Translations under genes and position numbers: made by a program | DNA from: Bacteroidales bacterium | Lineage (GTDB): Bacteria; Bacteroidota; Bacteroidia; Bacteroidales; JALTDM01 | Assembly: GCA_026996635.1 (NCBI GenBank) | Contig: JALWKH010000117.1 | Coordinates: 1 to 6,201, forward strand | Reading direction: 5' to 3' | DNA: 6,201 nt | The notes under the pieces: generated by a model | The model's database searches: none | What the model was told of the DNA's origin: nothing | Seen by the model: the letters and a program-made list of their open reading frames with translations, nothing else | Shown here: positions 1-6,201 of the stretch, piece after piece | Layout: each line of letters starts with the position of its first letter | Numbering within the stretch: position 1 is the stretch's first letter

Positions 1-1714
1 AAGTATTAAAGTTTCCGTTTCCGTCGTTAAGATAAGCACCTGTGTAACTGTAATCCGAGAAAATAATATCCGGTGCACCGTCATTATTTATATCAATAAA
101 TTCAGCAGAATACGGATGCAAAGTATCAGCAACAACAATCTTCTGGAAGCTGCCCGAAACTCCTAAATTTCTATATACGGCAATTTTCCCTTCTCCTGCA
201 ATAGCCGATAAAATATCGTTATCGCCGTCTCCATCAATATCCGAATATGACAAACAAGTGGGTCCATTACAATCATCATCAAAAACATAAGGAACAGAAA
301 ATTCTCCAAAGCCTTCATTTCTGAACCAAAAAATAACATCTCCCATACCGTCAGAACAAAGAATATCTTTGTCATTATCATTATCCAGATCAACCAATTT
401 TATGTCCGTTATGTTGTAGCCTCCTGAAAAATAAGTTGTTTCCGCACTAAAACTTTCTCCGTTGTTGTCGTTAAGGATTGAACTTACACTTTCAAAACCT
501 ACATAAAATATATCTTCATCACCGTCCCCGTCTATATCACAAGTATCTATTGCTTTTACTTCGTGGCTTCTGCTTATGCAATGTGCTTTATAAAAAGCCT
601 TACCATTCTGATACCAAGCCACTTCATCGGGATCTTCATCCGAAAGTGCTGCAGCGAAATCAGGCAATCCGTCATTATTAAAATCTGCAGCAACCACCCC
701 TTTTACACCTTCTGCATATGCAGAATCTACATGATACAATTGAAAATCACCTTTACCGTCTTCGTTTTTGAACACAAAAATCATATTTCCGGCTTGAGAA
801 GTACAAACCAAATCAGAATCGTTATCCAAATCAAAATCAGCCACATCAACATCGTAAGCCTGCAGAATGGAGTCAGCAATAACTTTTTGCAATGAAAACG
901 ATGTGCCGTTTATGTTCTTATACCAAGCAATTTTGTTGTCGTTTTTCGAAGCGGAAACAACATCCAAATAACCGTCTCCATTCAAATCTGCAGTTTTTAT
1001 GGAAGAAATGAAATCTGTTTGGTTCGTTAATTGCTCTTCAGATGAAAAAGAGCCGTCTCCGTTATTCAAAAAATAAACTATCTCATCGGTTTGTCCGTAT
1101 CCGACCAATATATCCTGATACCCGTCTTTATTCAGATCACCGGATGCAAGCGTAACGGGAATATGTGCCTCGGAAGTAATAACATTCGGTGAAGAAAAAT
1201 TGCCTGTACCGTCGTTTTCATACCACAAAACTTTTCCGTCGGTTTTTTCGCAAGATATCACATCCAAATCACCGTCATTGTCAATATCGACAGCAATTAC
1301 ACTCGATGCCCCGGGAGCATTATCATTTATCAACGGTTGCAATGTAAAATTTGCATTACCGTCATTTTTGAACCAAGCTATTTTATTATTTAATTGCGAA
1401 AGCGTAAGGAAATCAACATTACCGTCTCCGTCAAGATCTGCAGTAAATAAAGAAACTGCATAATTGAAATCCGTAGTAATAACTTGTCCCGAATCAAAAT
1501 TTGAAACAACCGGATTAAAAAGATGTACTATAATTTTATGATCGCCTATTGTTGTATAAATCAAATCATTATATCCGTCATTATTAAAATCTGCAGACTT
1601 TATTGCCTCCGGACCATTTATGTTATAACTAATTACATTCTTTGTTGTAAAAATCTGTGCACTAGCAAATAATGACCAGACAAACCCAATAAATAAAATC
1701 AATGACTTTTTCAT
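1..1714 (-). CDS. Secreted FG-GAP/VCBS repeat protein, 3' end cut by window edge
   Basis: The frame is open from the ATG at 1714 to the window edge: 571 residues are visible and no stop is reached. Residues 1-20 (MKKSLILFIGFVWSLFASAQ) form a classic signal peptide with a likely signal peptidase I cut at ASA|Q. The rest is a ladder of eleven FG-GAP/VCBS units. Their Ca-binding-type loops (DxDxDGxxD) begin at residues 42, 93, 143, 193, 243, 293, 344, 393, 442, 492 and 541, so the period is 49-51 residues. Between loops recur strands of the KIAWFKNDG / KVLWYENDG type. Such repeats form integrin-like beta-propeller blades that bind calcium; the exact role here is unknown, and binding or adhesion outside the cell is inferred. 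A T9SS tail is expected in the missing C-terminus but cannot be seen. An in-frame ATG three codons upstream (1723) is possible; 1714 is preferred because it gives the standard MKK signal peptide. It is third in a same-strand series and follows a hairpin. Confidence 0.93.
   Translation of the reverse strand, partial: MKKSLILFIGFVWSLFASAQIFTTKNVISYNINGPEAIKSADFNNDGYNDLIYTTIGDHKIIVHLFNPVVSNFDSGQVITTDFNYAVSLFTADLDGDGNVDFLTLSQLNNKIAWFKNDGNANFTLQPLINDNAPGASSVIAVDIDNDGDLDVISCEKTDGKVLWYENDGTGNFSSPNVITSEAHIPVTLASGDLNKDGYQDILVGYGQTDEIVYFLNNGDGSFSSEEQLTNQTDFISSIKTADLNGDGYLDVVSASKNDNKIAWYKNINGTSFSLQKVIADSILQAYDVDVADFDLDNDSDLVCTSQAGNMIFVFKNEDGKGDFQLYHVDSAYAEGVKGVVAADFNNDGLPDFAAALSDEDPDEVAWYQNGKAFYKAHCISRSHEVKAIDTCDIDGDGDEDIFYVGFESVSSILNDNNGESFSAETTYFSGGYNITDIKLVDLDNDNDKDILCSDGMGDVIFWFRNEGFGEFSVPYVFDDDCNGPTCLSYSDIDGDGDNDILSAIAGEGKIAVYRNLGVSGSFQKIVVADTLHPYSAEFIDINNDGAPDIIFSDYSYTGAYLNDGNGNFNT
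68..1591 (-). repeat. Eleven FG-GAP/VCBS repeat units within the partial secreted protein
   Basis: This is a protein-level tandem repeat of about 50 residues (about 150 bp). Loops in order are DFNNDGYND, DLDGDGNVD, DIDNDGDLD, DLNKDGYQD, DLNGDGYLD, DFDLDNDSD, DFNNDGLPD, DIDGDGDED, DLDNDNDKD, DIDGDGDND and DINNDGAPD. The acidic or Asn ligands at loop positions 1, 3, 5 and 9 are kept in all eleven. The Gly at position 6 is Asn in units 6 and 9. DNA identity between units is low outside the loop codons, so this is an old duplication rather than a recent expansion. Confidence 0.9.
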
Positions 1715-1736
1715 AACTTCCATTTTTCATTAAAAA

Positions 1737-1782
1737 GATTGTCCTAAAGCCCCCTTTAACCAAAAGAGACCTTAAGACAATC
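1737..1782 (-). terminator. Long hairpin followed by U-tract: candidate intrinsic terminator or attenuator
   Basis: In the minus-strand transcript, bases 1782 to 1737 fold into one uninterrupted hairpin. An outer 13-bp stem (GAUUGUCUUAAGG with CUUUAGGACAAUC) continues directly into an inner 8-bp stem closed by a GGUU tetraloop. I count 6 G-C, 10 A-U and 5 G-U pairs. The five G-U wobbles would be C/A mismatches in plus-strand RNA, so the fold suits transcription in the direction of the genes. UUUUU (1736-1732) follows the stem immediately, as in a Rho-independent terminator. It starts 24 bases after the stop of the upstream gene and ends 22 bases before the next start at 1714. That could mean termination after the upstream pair, or partial attenuation of the downstream gene. 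The stem is less G-C rich than a textbook terminator. Confidence 0.6.
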
Positions 1783-1806
1783 AGAATCTATTTGTCTTTT
1801 CTACAA

Positions 1807-4650
1807 TTATTTTTTTATAATTCTCTTTATCAGAACATCTTTTGTATTACTTACCTTTACAAAATAAACTCCGGCACGAAGTCCAGTAATATTTATTTCC
1901 AAATAAGTTTTTGTGGCAGTTGCTTTGTAAATCACCCTACCGTTTACATCGTTTATCGTTACAACATCTCCGGTAGTCAGACCCGAAACTTTCACAAAAT
2001 TGTGAGCGGGATTAGGATATACCGAGAGTTCACTCATACTTTCGTACTCTGCAGAATTTTGTCCGAACTGATAGCATTCTGAAGTATCCGCACAAGCTCC
2101 AACATATACAACCACTGCATAGCTGCCGGCAGAATCAGGAGTAAAACTTTGTGATGTTGCCCCGTCTATCGGAGTATATCCGTTTCCGCAAACCAACCAC
2201 TGGTATTCTGCACCGACTTGTCCTACGGTTAATGTTCCGTTGGTTTCCGTAATCACAGTATTTATTGAATCCAATACAGACAGGTGTACCCTTGCTATAG
2301 TACCGCAAGATTCATAATCGTAATAAACCCCTTCCGTACTTCTCCAGATTCCTGCTATTTGCAGGCTGTCACCATAACATAAAGTATCGTACTCATCAAC
2401 AAACGCAGGTGTAGAATACAAATAAAGTTGATCGCCGTAATCATCACTAAACCTGCTCCTGTACAAGTCCGGCAATCCGTCATTGTTTACATCTGCCACA
2501 TCTATTTCATTTGTACTGCCGTCAAATTGTTGTACCAAATAAAAATGTCCCGGATTCAAATGCGAATTAAGCCACATATCATTATCGGTAACTATATCCG
2601 GCAATCCGTCAAAATTCAAGTCGGTTACAATTATATCATCATAAAACTCATCATTTTCAAACAATGTATCTCCCGGAAGAAATGTTCCCATTCCATCATT
2701 CATAAAGAAATATATACTTCCATTCCACGGTGCTATTACAATATCCAAATCGCCGTCGTTATCTATATCGCCAACATCTACACTTTCTGCATTACCCTTT
2801 GACAATTCTTGTCCCGAATCAAAAAATTGCCCGGTACCGTCATTTATATAAAGTTTTCCTACAAAACCTTCACCTCCGTCTCTAACTACAACAGCATCCA
2901 AATCACCATCTCTGTCAAAATCACCAAGTGCAGCACCTTGTGCCGAACTTACTTCAAAATCACTCTGCCCGTTACTTACAAAGTTTCCACTACCGTCATT
3001 CAAATAAATTGCAATATCTCCATAAGGGAAGAAAATATCGGGTGATCCGTCTCCGTTCAAATCTCCCACAGCAAACCTGTAACCTCCTGAATATGTAGCA
3101 ATTTGATCTGTTTTTAAAGTAAAATTACCATTTCCGTCATTTACCCAAACTTCCATTCCGTAAGAATCCGATTTCATCGGAGATGTAATCAAATCCATAT
3201 CTCCGTCATTGTCAATATCAACAGCTTTAATATCATATCTCCATCGTTCTTGTCCTATTCTTATGCTCGTTGTATCCATCTTATTTGCAGTAGTATCCCA
3301 AAAATGCAACACGATTCTGCTATATGCATCTACCGTAGCAACATCTTTCCACCCGTCACCATTAAAATCGGCAAGTGCAACACCAAATGTCAAATTCGGT
3401 ATTCCTATATCATCTTGGAATAAATCAAAATTCACACAACCATACATATCTTCTTGCAATGTAACATTTACCGTAACATCCGCACTGTCAACAACAACTT
3501 GACCTGAAACGGTTTGATAACCTAACTTACTTACTTGGTAATTATAAGTGCCGTTTTCCAATTGGGCAGTAGCAATTCCGTTTACATTCGTAGTAAGATT
3601 GAATACATAAACACCAATGTTGGCATTTTCAACAGGATTGTTGTAATTGTCGTACACATTAAATGTAACAGTGTAAGTTACTGTAGGTTCAAGTTCAACA
3701 TTCATGGTAGTATCGTTACCATTAACAACAACAGTTCCGTTATACAAATGATAGCCTACGTGAAACACACTAAAATTATATTGCCCCGTATATAAATCTA
3801 TTACAGCAGTGCCGGCATTATCGGTTATTAGGGTGGTGTCATTAATATCAATTGAAGCGCTGTCAATAGGATTGCCGAGAGTATCTTTCACGACCAAAGT
3901 AACTGCATATAAAGGCGGTTCGGTATAAGTAAACCTGTACACCGTGCCTTCTGTTATGTCTTTTATGGTATTTCCGTCAATATTGTTGTTTGCATTGTCG
4001 TATGATGCAGTTGGAGGATTGCCCGGTGTAATACTCAAAAAAGTTACAGTACTTCCTGCTTGGTTATTTATACCGATAGAAGCGGAAGCATTTGACCAGC
4101 CTTCGGCACCGGACATATCTCCGTACACAAACTCTATTGTTCCGTCCGCTTCGTAAAACTTAACCTGAAACGAAACTTCAGCAGTATCACCTGTATTTCC
4201 GTATCTGTTTATGTTGTGCCATTCTATTGTAAGCACCCTTTGCCCCTGAGTACCGTCCAATTGATAAAAAATACCTTGTGTTAGGGTATCATAATTATTA
4301 AATTTAAGATCTTCCCAAAGAGGCGCTACAACAGGATATGAGGTTCCGTTCAAATAATTACTTGGTGTTGAAAAATAATTGTCACCAAGCCTTATTCCAC
4401 CATTAGTATTAATGGAAAAAACAGAATAATTATGTCCTGCATACTCAAAATTAAATCCATCAGACGACAAGTCCAAAACATGGCAACCGTCATCAGCTGA
4501 GTTAATCGACAGCTTGGTTCCGGTTGTATAAATAGAATTGAAAGCTCCTGAAGAATATTCAAAATTATAACACTCTTGTATCGTTTGAGATTTCAGCCAA
4601 AAAAGCGGAAAAATCAAAAGCGCTACGCCAATCAACATTATTTTTTTCAT
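1807..4650 (-). CDS. Multidomain secreted protein: beta-sandwich domain, two carboxypeptidase-regulatory-like domains, seven FG-GAP repeats, T9SS tail
   Basis: A complete 947-residue protein. Residues 1-21 are an MKK-type signal peptide. Residues about 60-240 match a Bacteroidota N-terminal domain rich in motifs such as FSINTNGGIRLG, PLWEDL, RVLTIEW and SIGIN, probably a beta-sandwich (nidogen-like at best). Residues about 247-321 and 325-399 are two carboxypeptidase-regulatory/PEGA-like domains. Seven FG-GAP/VCBS calcium loops start at 428, 478, 530, 577, 628, 677 and 720, the number expected for one closed integrin-like propeller. Residues about 754-860 are Ig-like with Cys758, 782, 821, 853 and 859 as possible disulfide partners. 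Residues about 875-947 form a type A T9SS sorting domain (LSVYPNPAHNF, GLRAGVYFVKV, terminal RIIKK). Export through the inner membrane by Sec and then T9SS is therefore expected. No catalytic motif is visible, so a surface binding or adhesive role is inferred. The start lies 19 bases after the upstream stop, suggesting one operon; no clear Shine-Dalgarno is seen. Confidence 0.95.
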   Translation of the reverse strand: MKKIMLIGVALLIFPLFWLKSQTIQECYNFEYSSGAFNSIYTTGTKLSINSADDGCHVLDLSSDGFNFEYAGHNYSVFSINTNGGIRLGDNYFSTPSNYLNGTSYPVVAPLWEDLKFNNYDTLTQGIFYQLDGTQGQRVLTIEWHNINRYGNTGDTAEVSFQVKFYEADGTIEFVYGDMSGAEGWSNASASIGINNQAGSTVTFLSITPGNPPTASYDNANNNIDGNTIKDITEGTVYRFTYTEPPLYAVTLVVKDTLGNPIDSASIDINDTTLITDNAGTAVIDLYTGQYNFSVFHVGYHLYNGTVVVNGNDTTMNVELEPTVTYTVTFNVYDNYNNPVENANIGVYVFNLTTNVNGIATAQLENGTYNYQVSKLGYQTVSGQVVVDSADVTVNVTLQEDMYGCVNFDLFQDDIGIPNLTFGVALADFNGDGWKDVATVDAYSRIVLHFWDTTANKMDTTSIRIGQERWRYDIKAVDIDNDGDMDLITSPMKSDSYGMEVWVNDGNGNFTLKTDQIATYSGGYRFAVGDLNGDGSPDIFFPYGDIAIYLNDGSGNFVSNGQSDFEVSSAQGAALGDFDRDGDLDAVVVRDGGEGFVGKLYINDGTGQFFDSGQELSKGNAESVDVGDIDNDGDLDIVIAPWNGSIYFFMNDGMGTFLPGDTLFENDEFYDDIIVTDLNFDGLPDIVTDNDMWLNSHLNPGHFYLVQQFDGSTNEIDVADVNNDGLPDLYRSRFSDDYGDQLYLYSTPAFVDEYDTLCYGDSLQIAGIWRSTEGVYYDYESCGTIARVHLSVLDSINTVITETNGTLTVGQVGAEYQWLVCGNGYTPIDGATSQSFTPDSAGSYAVVVYVGACADTSECYQFGQNSAEYESMSELSVYPNPAHNFVKVSGLTTGDVVTINDVNGRVIYKATATKTYLEINITGLRAGVYFVKVSNTKDVLIKRIIKK
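1810..2028 (-). other. T9SS type A C-terminal sorting domain of the 947-residue protein
   Basis: Residues about 875-947 carry the hallmarks of the Por_Secre_tail family: an SVYPNPAHNFVKVSG opening, a VTINDVNGRVIYK middle strand, a GLRAGVYFVKV strand and a basic RIIKK end. In this family the domain directs passage through the outer-membrane T9SS channel and is normally removed, with the protein then attached to surface lipopolysaccharide or released. Confidence 0.93.
2467..3369 (-). repeat. Seven FG-GAP/VCBS units forming a predicted single beta-propeller
   Basis: The loops are DFNGDGWKD, DIDNDGDMD, DLNGDGSPD, DFDRDGDLD, DIDNDGDLD, DLNFDGLPD and DVNNDGLPD at residues 428-728, spaced 50, 52, 47, 51, 49 and 43 residues. 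All keep the acidic or Asn ligands at loop positions 1, 3, 5 and 9 and the Gly at position 6, so all seven sites look able to bind calcium. The last two units lack the usual NDGxGxF strand end, suggesting looser blades or an edge where the propeller closes. Confidence 0.88.
3454..3912 (-). other. Two tandem carboxypeptidase-regulatory-like (PEGA-like) domains
   Basis: Residues about 247-321 and 325-399 share a pattern: V.D..GNPI/NNPVE.A.I near the start, a short loop, then L.TGQYNFSV...GY / LENGTYNYQV...GY, a G.VVV strand, a DTTMNVEL / DVTVNVTL strand and a short linker. This is the usual signature of beta-sandwich domains that act as spacers or ligand-binding modules on Bacteroidota surface proteins. 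The two copies look like an old internal duplication. Confidence 0.8.
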
Positions 4651-4669
4651 AACACACTCTTTTTTATCT

Positions 4670-6187
4670 TTACAACTTTATCACTTTATACATATCAGAT
4701 GTACTATTATTATCCAACTTCAAGAAATATAAACCCGTAGGTTGATCTTTTAAGTCAATACGCATTGTTGAGTTTATATCCATTGTTTCATAAACCTTAT
4801 TGCCCACGGAATTATAAACAGTTATTTTTGAAACTGTTTTAACATCAACTCCTTTTACAACAAGTATATCTTCAACAGGATTTTTTACAATAATGCTATT
4901 CATTGCCTTTGAAGTAGGAATGTTTGTAAAAGTTCCTTCCCCGAATTTGATTAATCTGTAATCTGTGCTCCCTATAGTATTTCCGTCGGCTATTGCATAA
5001 TATTCATTATTGCCCACACATACTACACCATATCCTGCGGCAGCTGTGTCATAATCTTGCTGCCAAACGGCATTTCCCGTATTGGCATCCAATTCCATAA
5101 GCCACAACCTGTTTCCGGAAGTATCGCCTTTGCTTCCCGTAACAACCAAATTATTGTCTGAAGTCAAACAACTGCCCCAGCAAATATCTGATTCTGATGT
5201 GCCAAAATCTTTACCCCAAACCCACGCACCGGTATTATCAAGTTTAAAAACAAAGAAGTCGAAATCTCCATAATTATTAGCAACATCTCCATCAGTAGAT
5301 GCACTTTGTCCACCTACATAAATATTGCCGGAAGCATCTACACTAATGGTATTTACCCTGTCATTATCACTTCCGCCATACATTTTACTCCAAATAATGC
5401 TGCCGTCTGCAGAAGAAACTTTCAGCACCCAAAAATCATATCCGCCGTAATTTGTAGTCAAATCGTGATCACTGGATGCCACATCACCAGCCAAAATATA
5501 ATTACCATCAGGAGCAAGAGCTATAGCCTTACCTTGGTCTTGACTGCTCCCACCATAAAACTTTTGCCACAACAAAGTTCCCGAAGCATCAAACTTCAGC
5601 AACCAAAAATCATAACTCCCATATCCTGCCGCCGCATCACCGTCATTTGTTCCATTATATCCCAAAACAACGATATTACCATCGTTATCTTCAACAACAG
5701 ACATCGCCACATCAAACATTGAGGAACTTCCATACAATTTATTCCATTCCACACTTCCAGCGGAATCTATTTTCACCACCCATAAGTCGGTGTAATCAGG
5801 TGTTCCCGACACATCGCCGTCACTTGAAGACGAACCACCGACCAAAACACAGCCACCGTCACTCGTAAGTGCTATACTTTTTGAATGTAAATATGAAGAA
5901 ACCGTTTCGTAATCACTCCCTCCATAAGTTTTGCTCCAAATTATTTGCCCTGAAGTATCTGCCTTTATTAAATAAAAATCACCTCCACCGTGATTGCCTG
6001 AAACATCACCGTCATTAGAACCTGATGTTCCTAACATATACAAATATCCGTTGTCAGACTTTTCAATAGATTTTACTTCGTCATAGCCTGTTCCCCCGAA
6101 ATCTTTTGCCCATTTTATTACAGGTGCTTGAGCATTAACAACATAACCACACACCAAAAATACCAACGATAAAATAATTTTTTTCAT
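4670..6187 (-). CDS. Secreted seven-repeat protein (predicted beta-propeller) with T9SS tail
   Basis: A complete 505-residue protein. Residues 1-20 (MKKIILSLVFLVCGYVVNAQ) are a signal peptide with a likely cut at NA|Q. Residues 26-416 hold seven units. Each begins with a W.K..G motif (Trp at 26, 84, 148, 207, 266, 324, 375) followed by YGGS or a variant. Most have a central D.G....G strand and an acidic DGD loop, and each ends in DFW.LK.D or a variant. Seven units of about 58 residues with a repeating Trp suggest a seven-bladed propeller; this is inference, as no named family was matched with certainty (SBBP-like repeats are the nearest idea). Residues about 430-505 are a T9SS sorting domain: NPVEDILVVKG replaces the commoner YPNP, then ITVYNSVGNKVYE, PTGLYFLKL and a final YKVIKL. 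It heads the same-strand series; only 14 bases lie upstream, so its promoter is outside the window. No catalytic residues are evident, and surface binding is the likely role. Confidence 0.94.
   Translation of the reverse strand: MKKIILSLVFLVCGYVVNAQAPVIKWAKDFGGTGYDEVKSIEKSDNGYLYMLGTSGSNDGDVSGNHGGGDFYLIKADTSGQIIWSKTYGGSDYETVSSYLHSKSIALTSDGGCVLVGGSSSSDGDVSGTPDYTDLWVVKIDSAGSVEWNKLYGSSSMFDVAMSVVEDNDGNIVVLGYNGTNDGDAAAGYGSYDFWLLKFDASGTLLWQKFYGGSSQDQGKAIALAPDGNYILAGDVASSDHDLTTNYGGYDFWVLKVSSADGSIIWSKMYGGSDNDRVNTISVDASGNIYVGGQSASTDGDVANNYGDFDFFVFKLDNTGAWVWGKDFGTSESDICWGSCLTSDNNLVVTGSKGDTSGNRLWLMELDANTGNAVWQQDYDTAAAGYGVVCVGNNEYYAIADGNTIGSTDYRLIKFGEGTFTNIPTSKAMNSIIVKNPVEDILVVKGVDVKTVSKITVYNSVGNKVYETMDINSTMRIDLKDQPTGLYFLKLDNNSTSDMYKVIKL
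4673..4900 (-). other. T9SS type A C-terminal sorting domain of the 505-residue protein
   Basis: Residues about 430-505 fit the Por_Secre_tail pattern: a conserved NP near the start, the ITVYNSVGNKVYE strand, a DLKDQPTGLYFLKLD segment and a short basic end. The initial Tyr of YPNP is absent (VKNPVED), a common variation in the family. It marks the protein for secretion across the outer membrane. Confidence 0.88.
4940..6112 (-). repeat. Seven W-K / YGG / DFW repeats, predicted seven-bladed propeller
   Basis: Unit starts (Trp) fall at residues 26, 84, 148, 207, 266, 324 and 375; unit ends are DFYLIKAD, DLWVVKID, DFWLLKFD, DFWVLKVS, DFFVFKLD, RLWLMELD and DYRLIKFG. Units 1, 2, 3 and 5 contain an (N/S/T)DGD loop and unit 4 has SDHD at the same place. 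Unit 6 is shorter, with GDTSGN instead, and unit 7 has only ADGNTIGS. The repeats therefore decay toward the C-terminus. Confidence 0.85.
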
Positions 6188-6201
6188 AACAATTTATTTT
6201 T

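Noticed and set aside
163..393. Minus-strand 76-codon frame
   Set aside because: It is out of frame within the FG-GAP repeat gene, whose frame has a clear repeat pattern through this stretch; the peptide has no recognisable feature.
478..895. Open frames on the plus strand (also at 1200-1463, 1792-2082, 2428-3795, 3944-4156, 5082-5868)
   Set aside because: They lie antisense to strong minus-strand genes, encode low-complexity Ile/Ser/His-rich peptides with no domain pattern, and have no supporting start context.
20..1580. Regularly spaced CCGTC-rich plus-strand motif, about every 150 bp, resembling a CRISPR or DNA repeat array
   Set aside because: The spacing equals the 50-residue protein repeat and the motif is the reverse complement of codons for the DGD calcium loops; the intervening sequence is coding and not spacer-like.
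1783..1903. Possible Bacteroidota promoter (TAnnTTTG with an upstream TTTG) for the third gene on the minus strand
   Set aside because: The closest -7-like matches (for example the reverse complement of 1860-1867) have mismatches and no TTTG at the right distance, so no promoter is claimed.
4651..4669. Terminator or promoter between the first and second genes
   Set aside because: The gap is only 19 bases, A-rich on the coding strand, with no stem and no promoter-like pair; it fits an operon junction.

Overview
The window looks like part of a Bacteroidota genome, probably a free-living or marine/gut-type member with a type IX secretion system (T9SS). The evidence is AT-rich DNA, starts preceded by A-rich sequence rather than Shine-Dalgarno sites, MKK-type signal peptides, and two proteins ending in the C-terminal T9SS sorting domain (Por_Secre_tail type, 'YPNP...' through a terminal basic 'K(R/V)IIKK/VIKL' end). 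The genus cannot be read from the sequence.

All real genes lie on the minus strand, so the locus reads from high to low coordinates. First is a 505-residue secreted protein of seven Trp-Lys/YGG/DFW repeats with a T9SS tail (4670-6187). After only 19 bases comes a 947-residue multidomain secreted protein (1807-4650): an N-terminal beta-sandwich-like domain, two carboxypeptidase-regulatory-like domains, seven FG-GAP/VCBS calcium-loop repeats, Ig-like modules and a T9SS tail. A 92-base gap follows, holding a long hairpin, and then a third secreted protein (1-1714) made almost entirely of FG-GAP/VCBS repeats, which runs off the window edge after eleven repeats. The plus strand carries no credible gene.

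Taken together, this is a tandem set of large exported, repeat-built proteins that are predicted beta-propellers. They are probably surface-attached or released and serve binding or adhesion rather than catalysis; no catalytic motif is visible. The first two genes are probably co-transcribed. The third may be separately controlled, because the hairpin plus U-tract lies directly upstream of its start. Apart from that hairpin and the regularity of the repeat architectures, this is fairly ordinary Bacteroidota surface-protein territory. I found no defence system, mobile element, CRISPR array or RNA gene.
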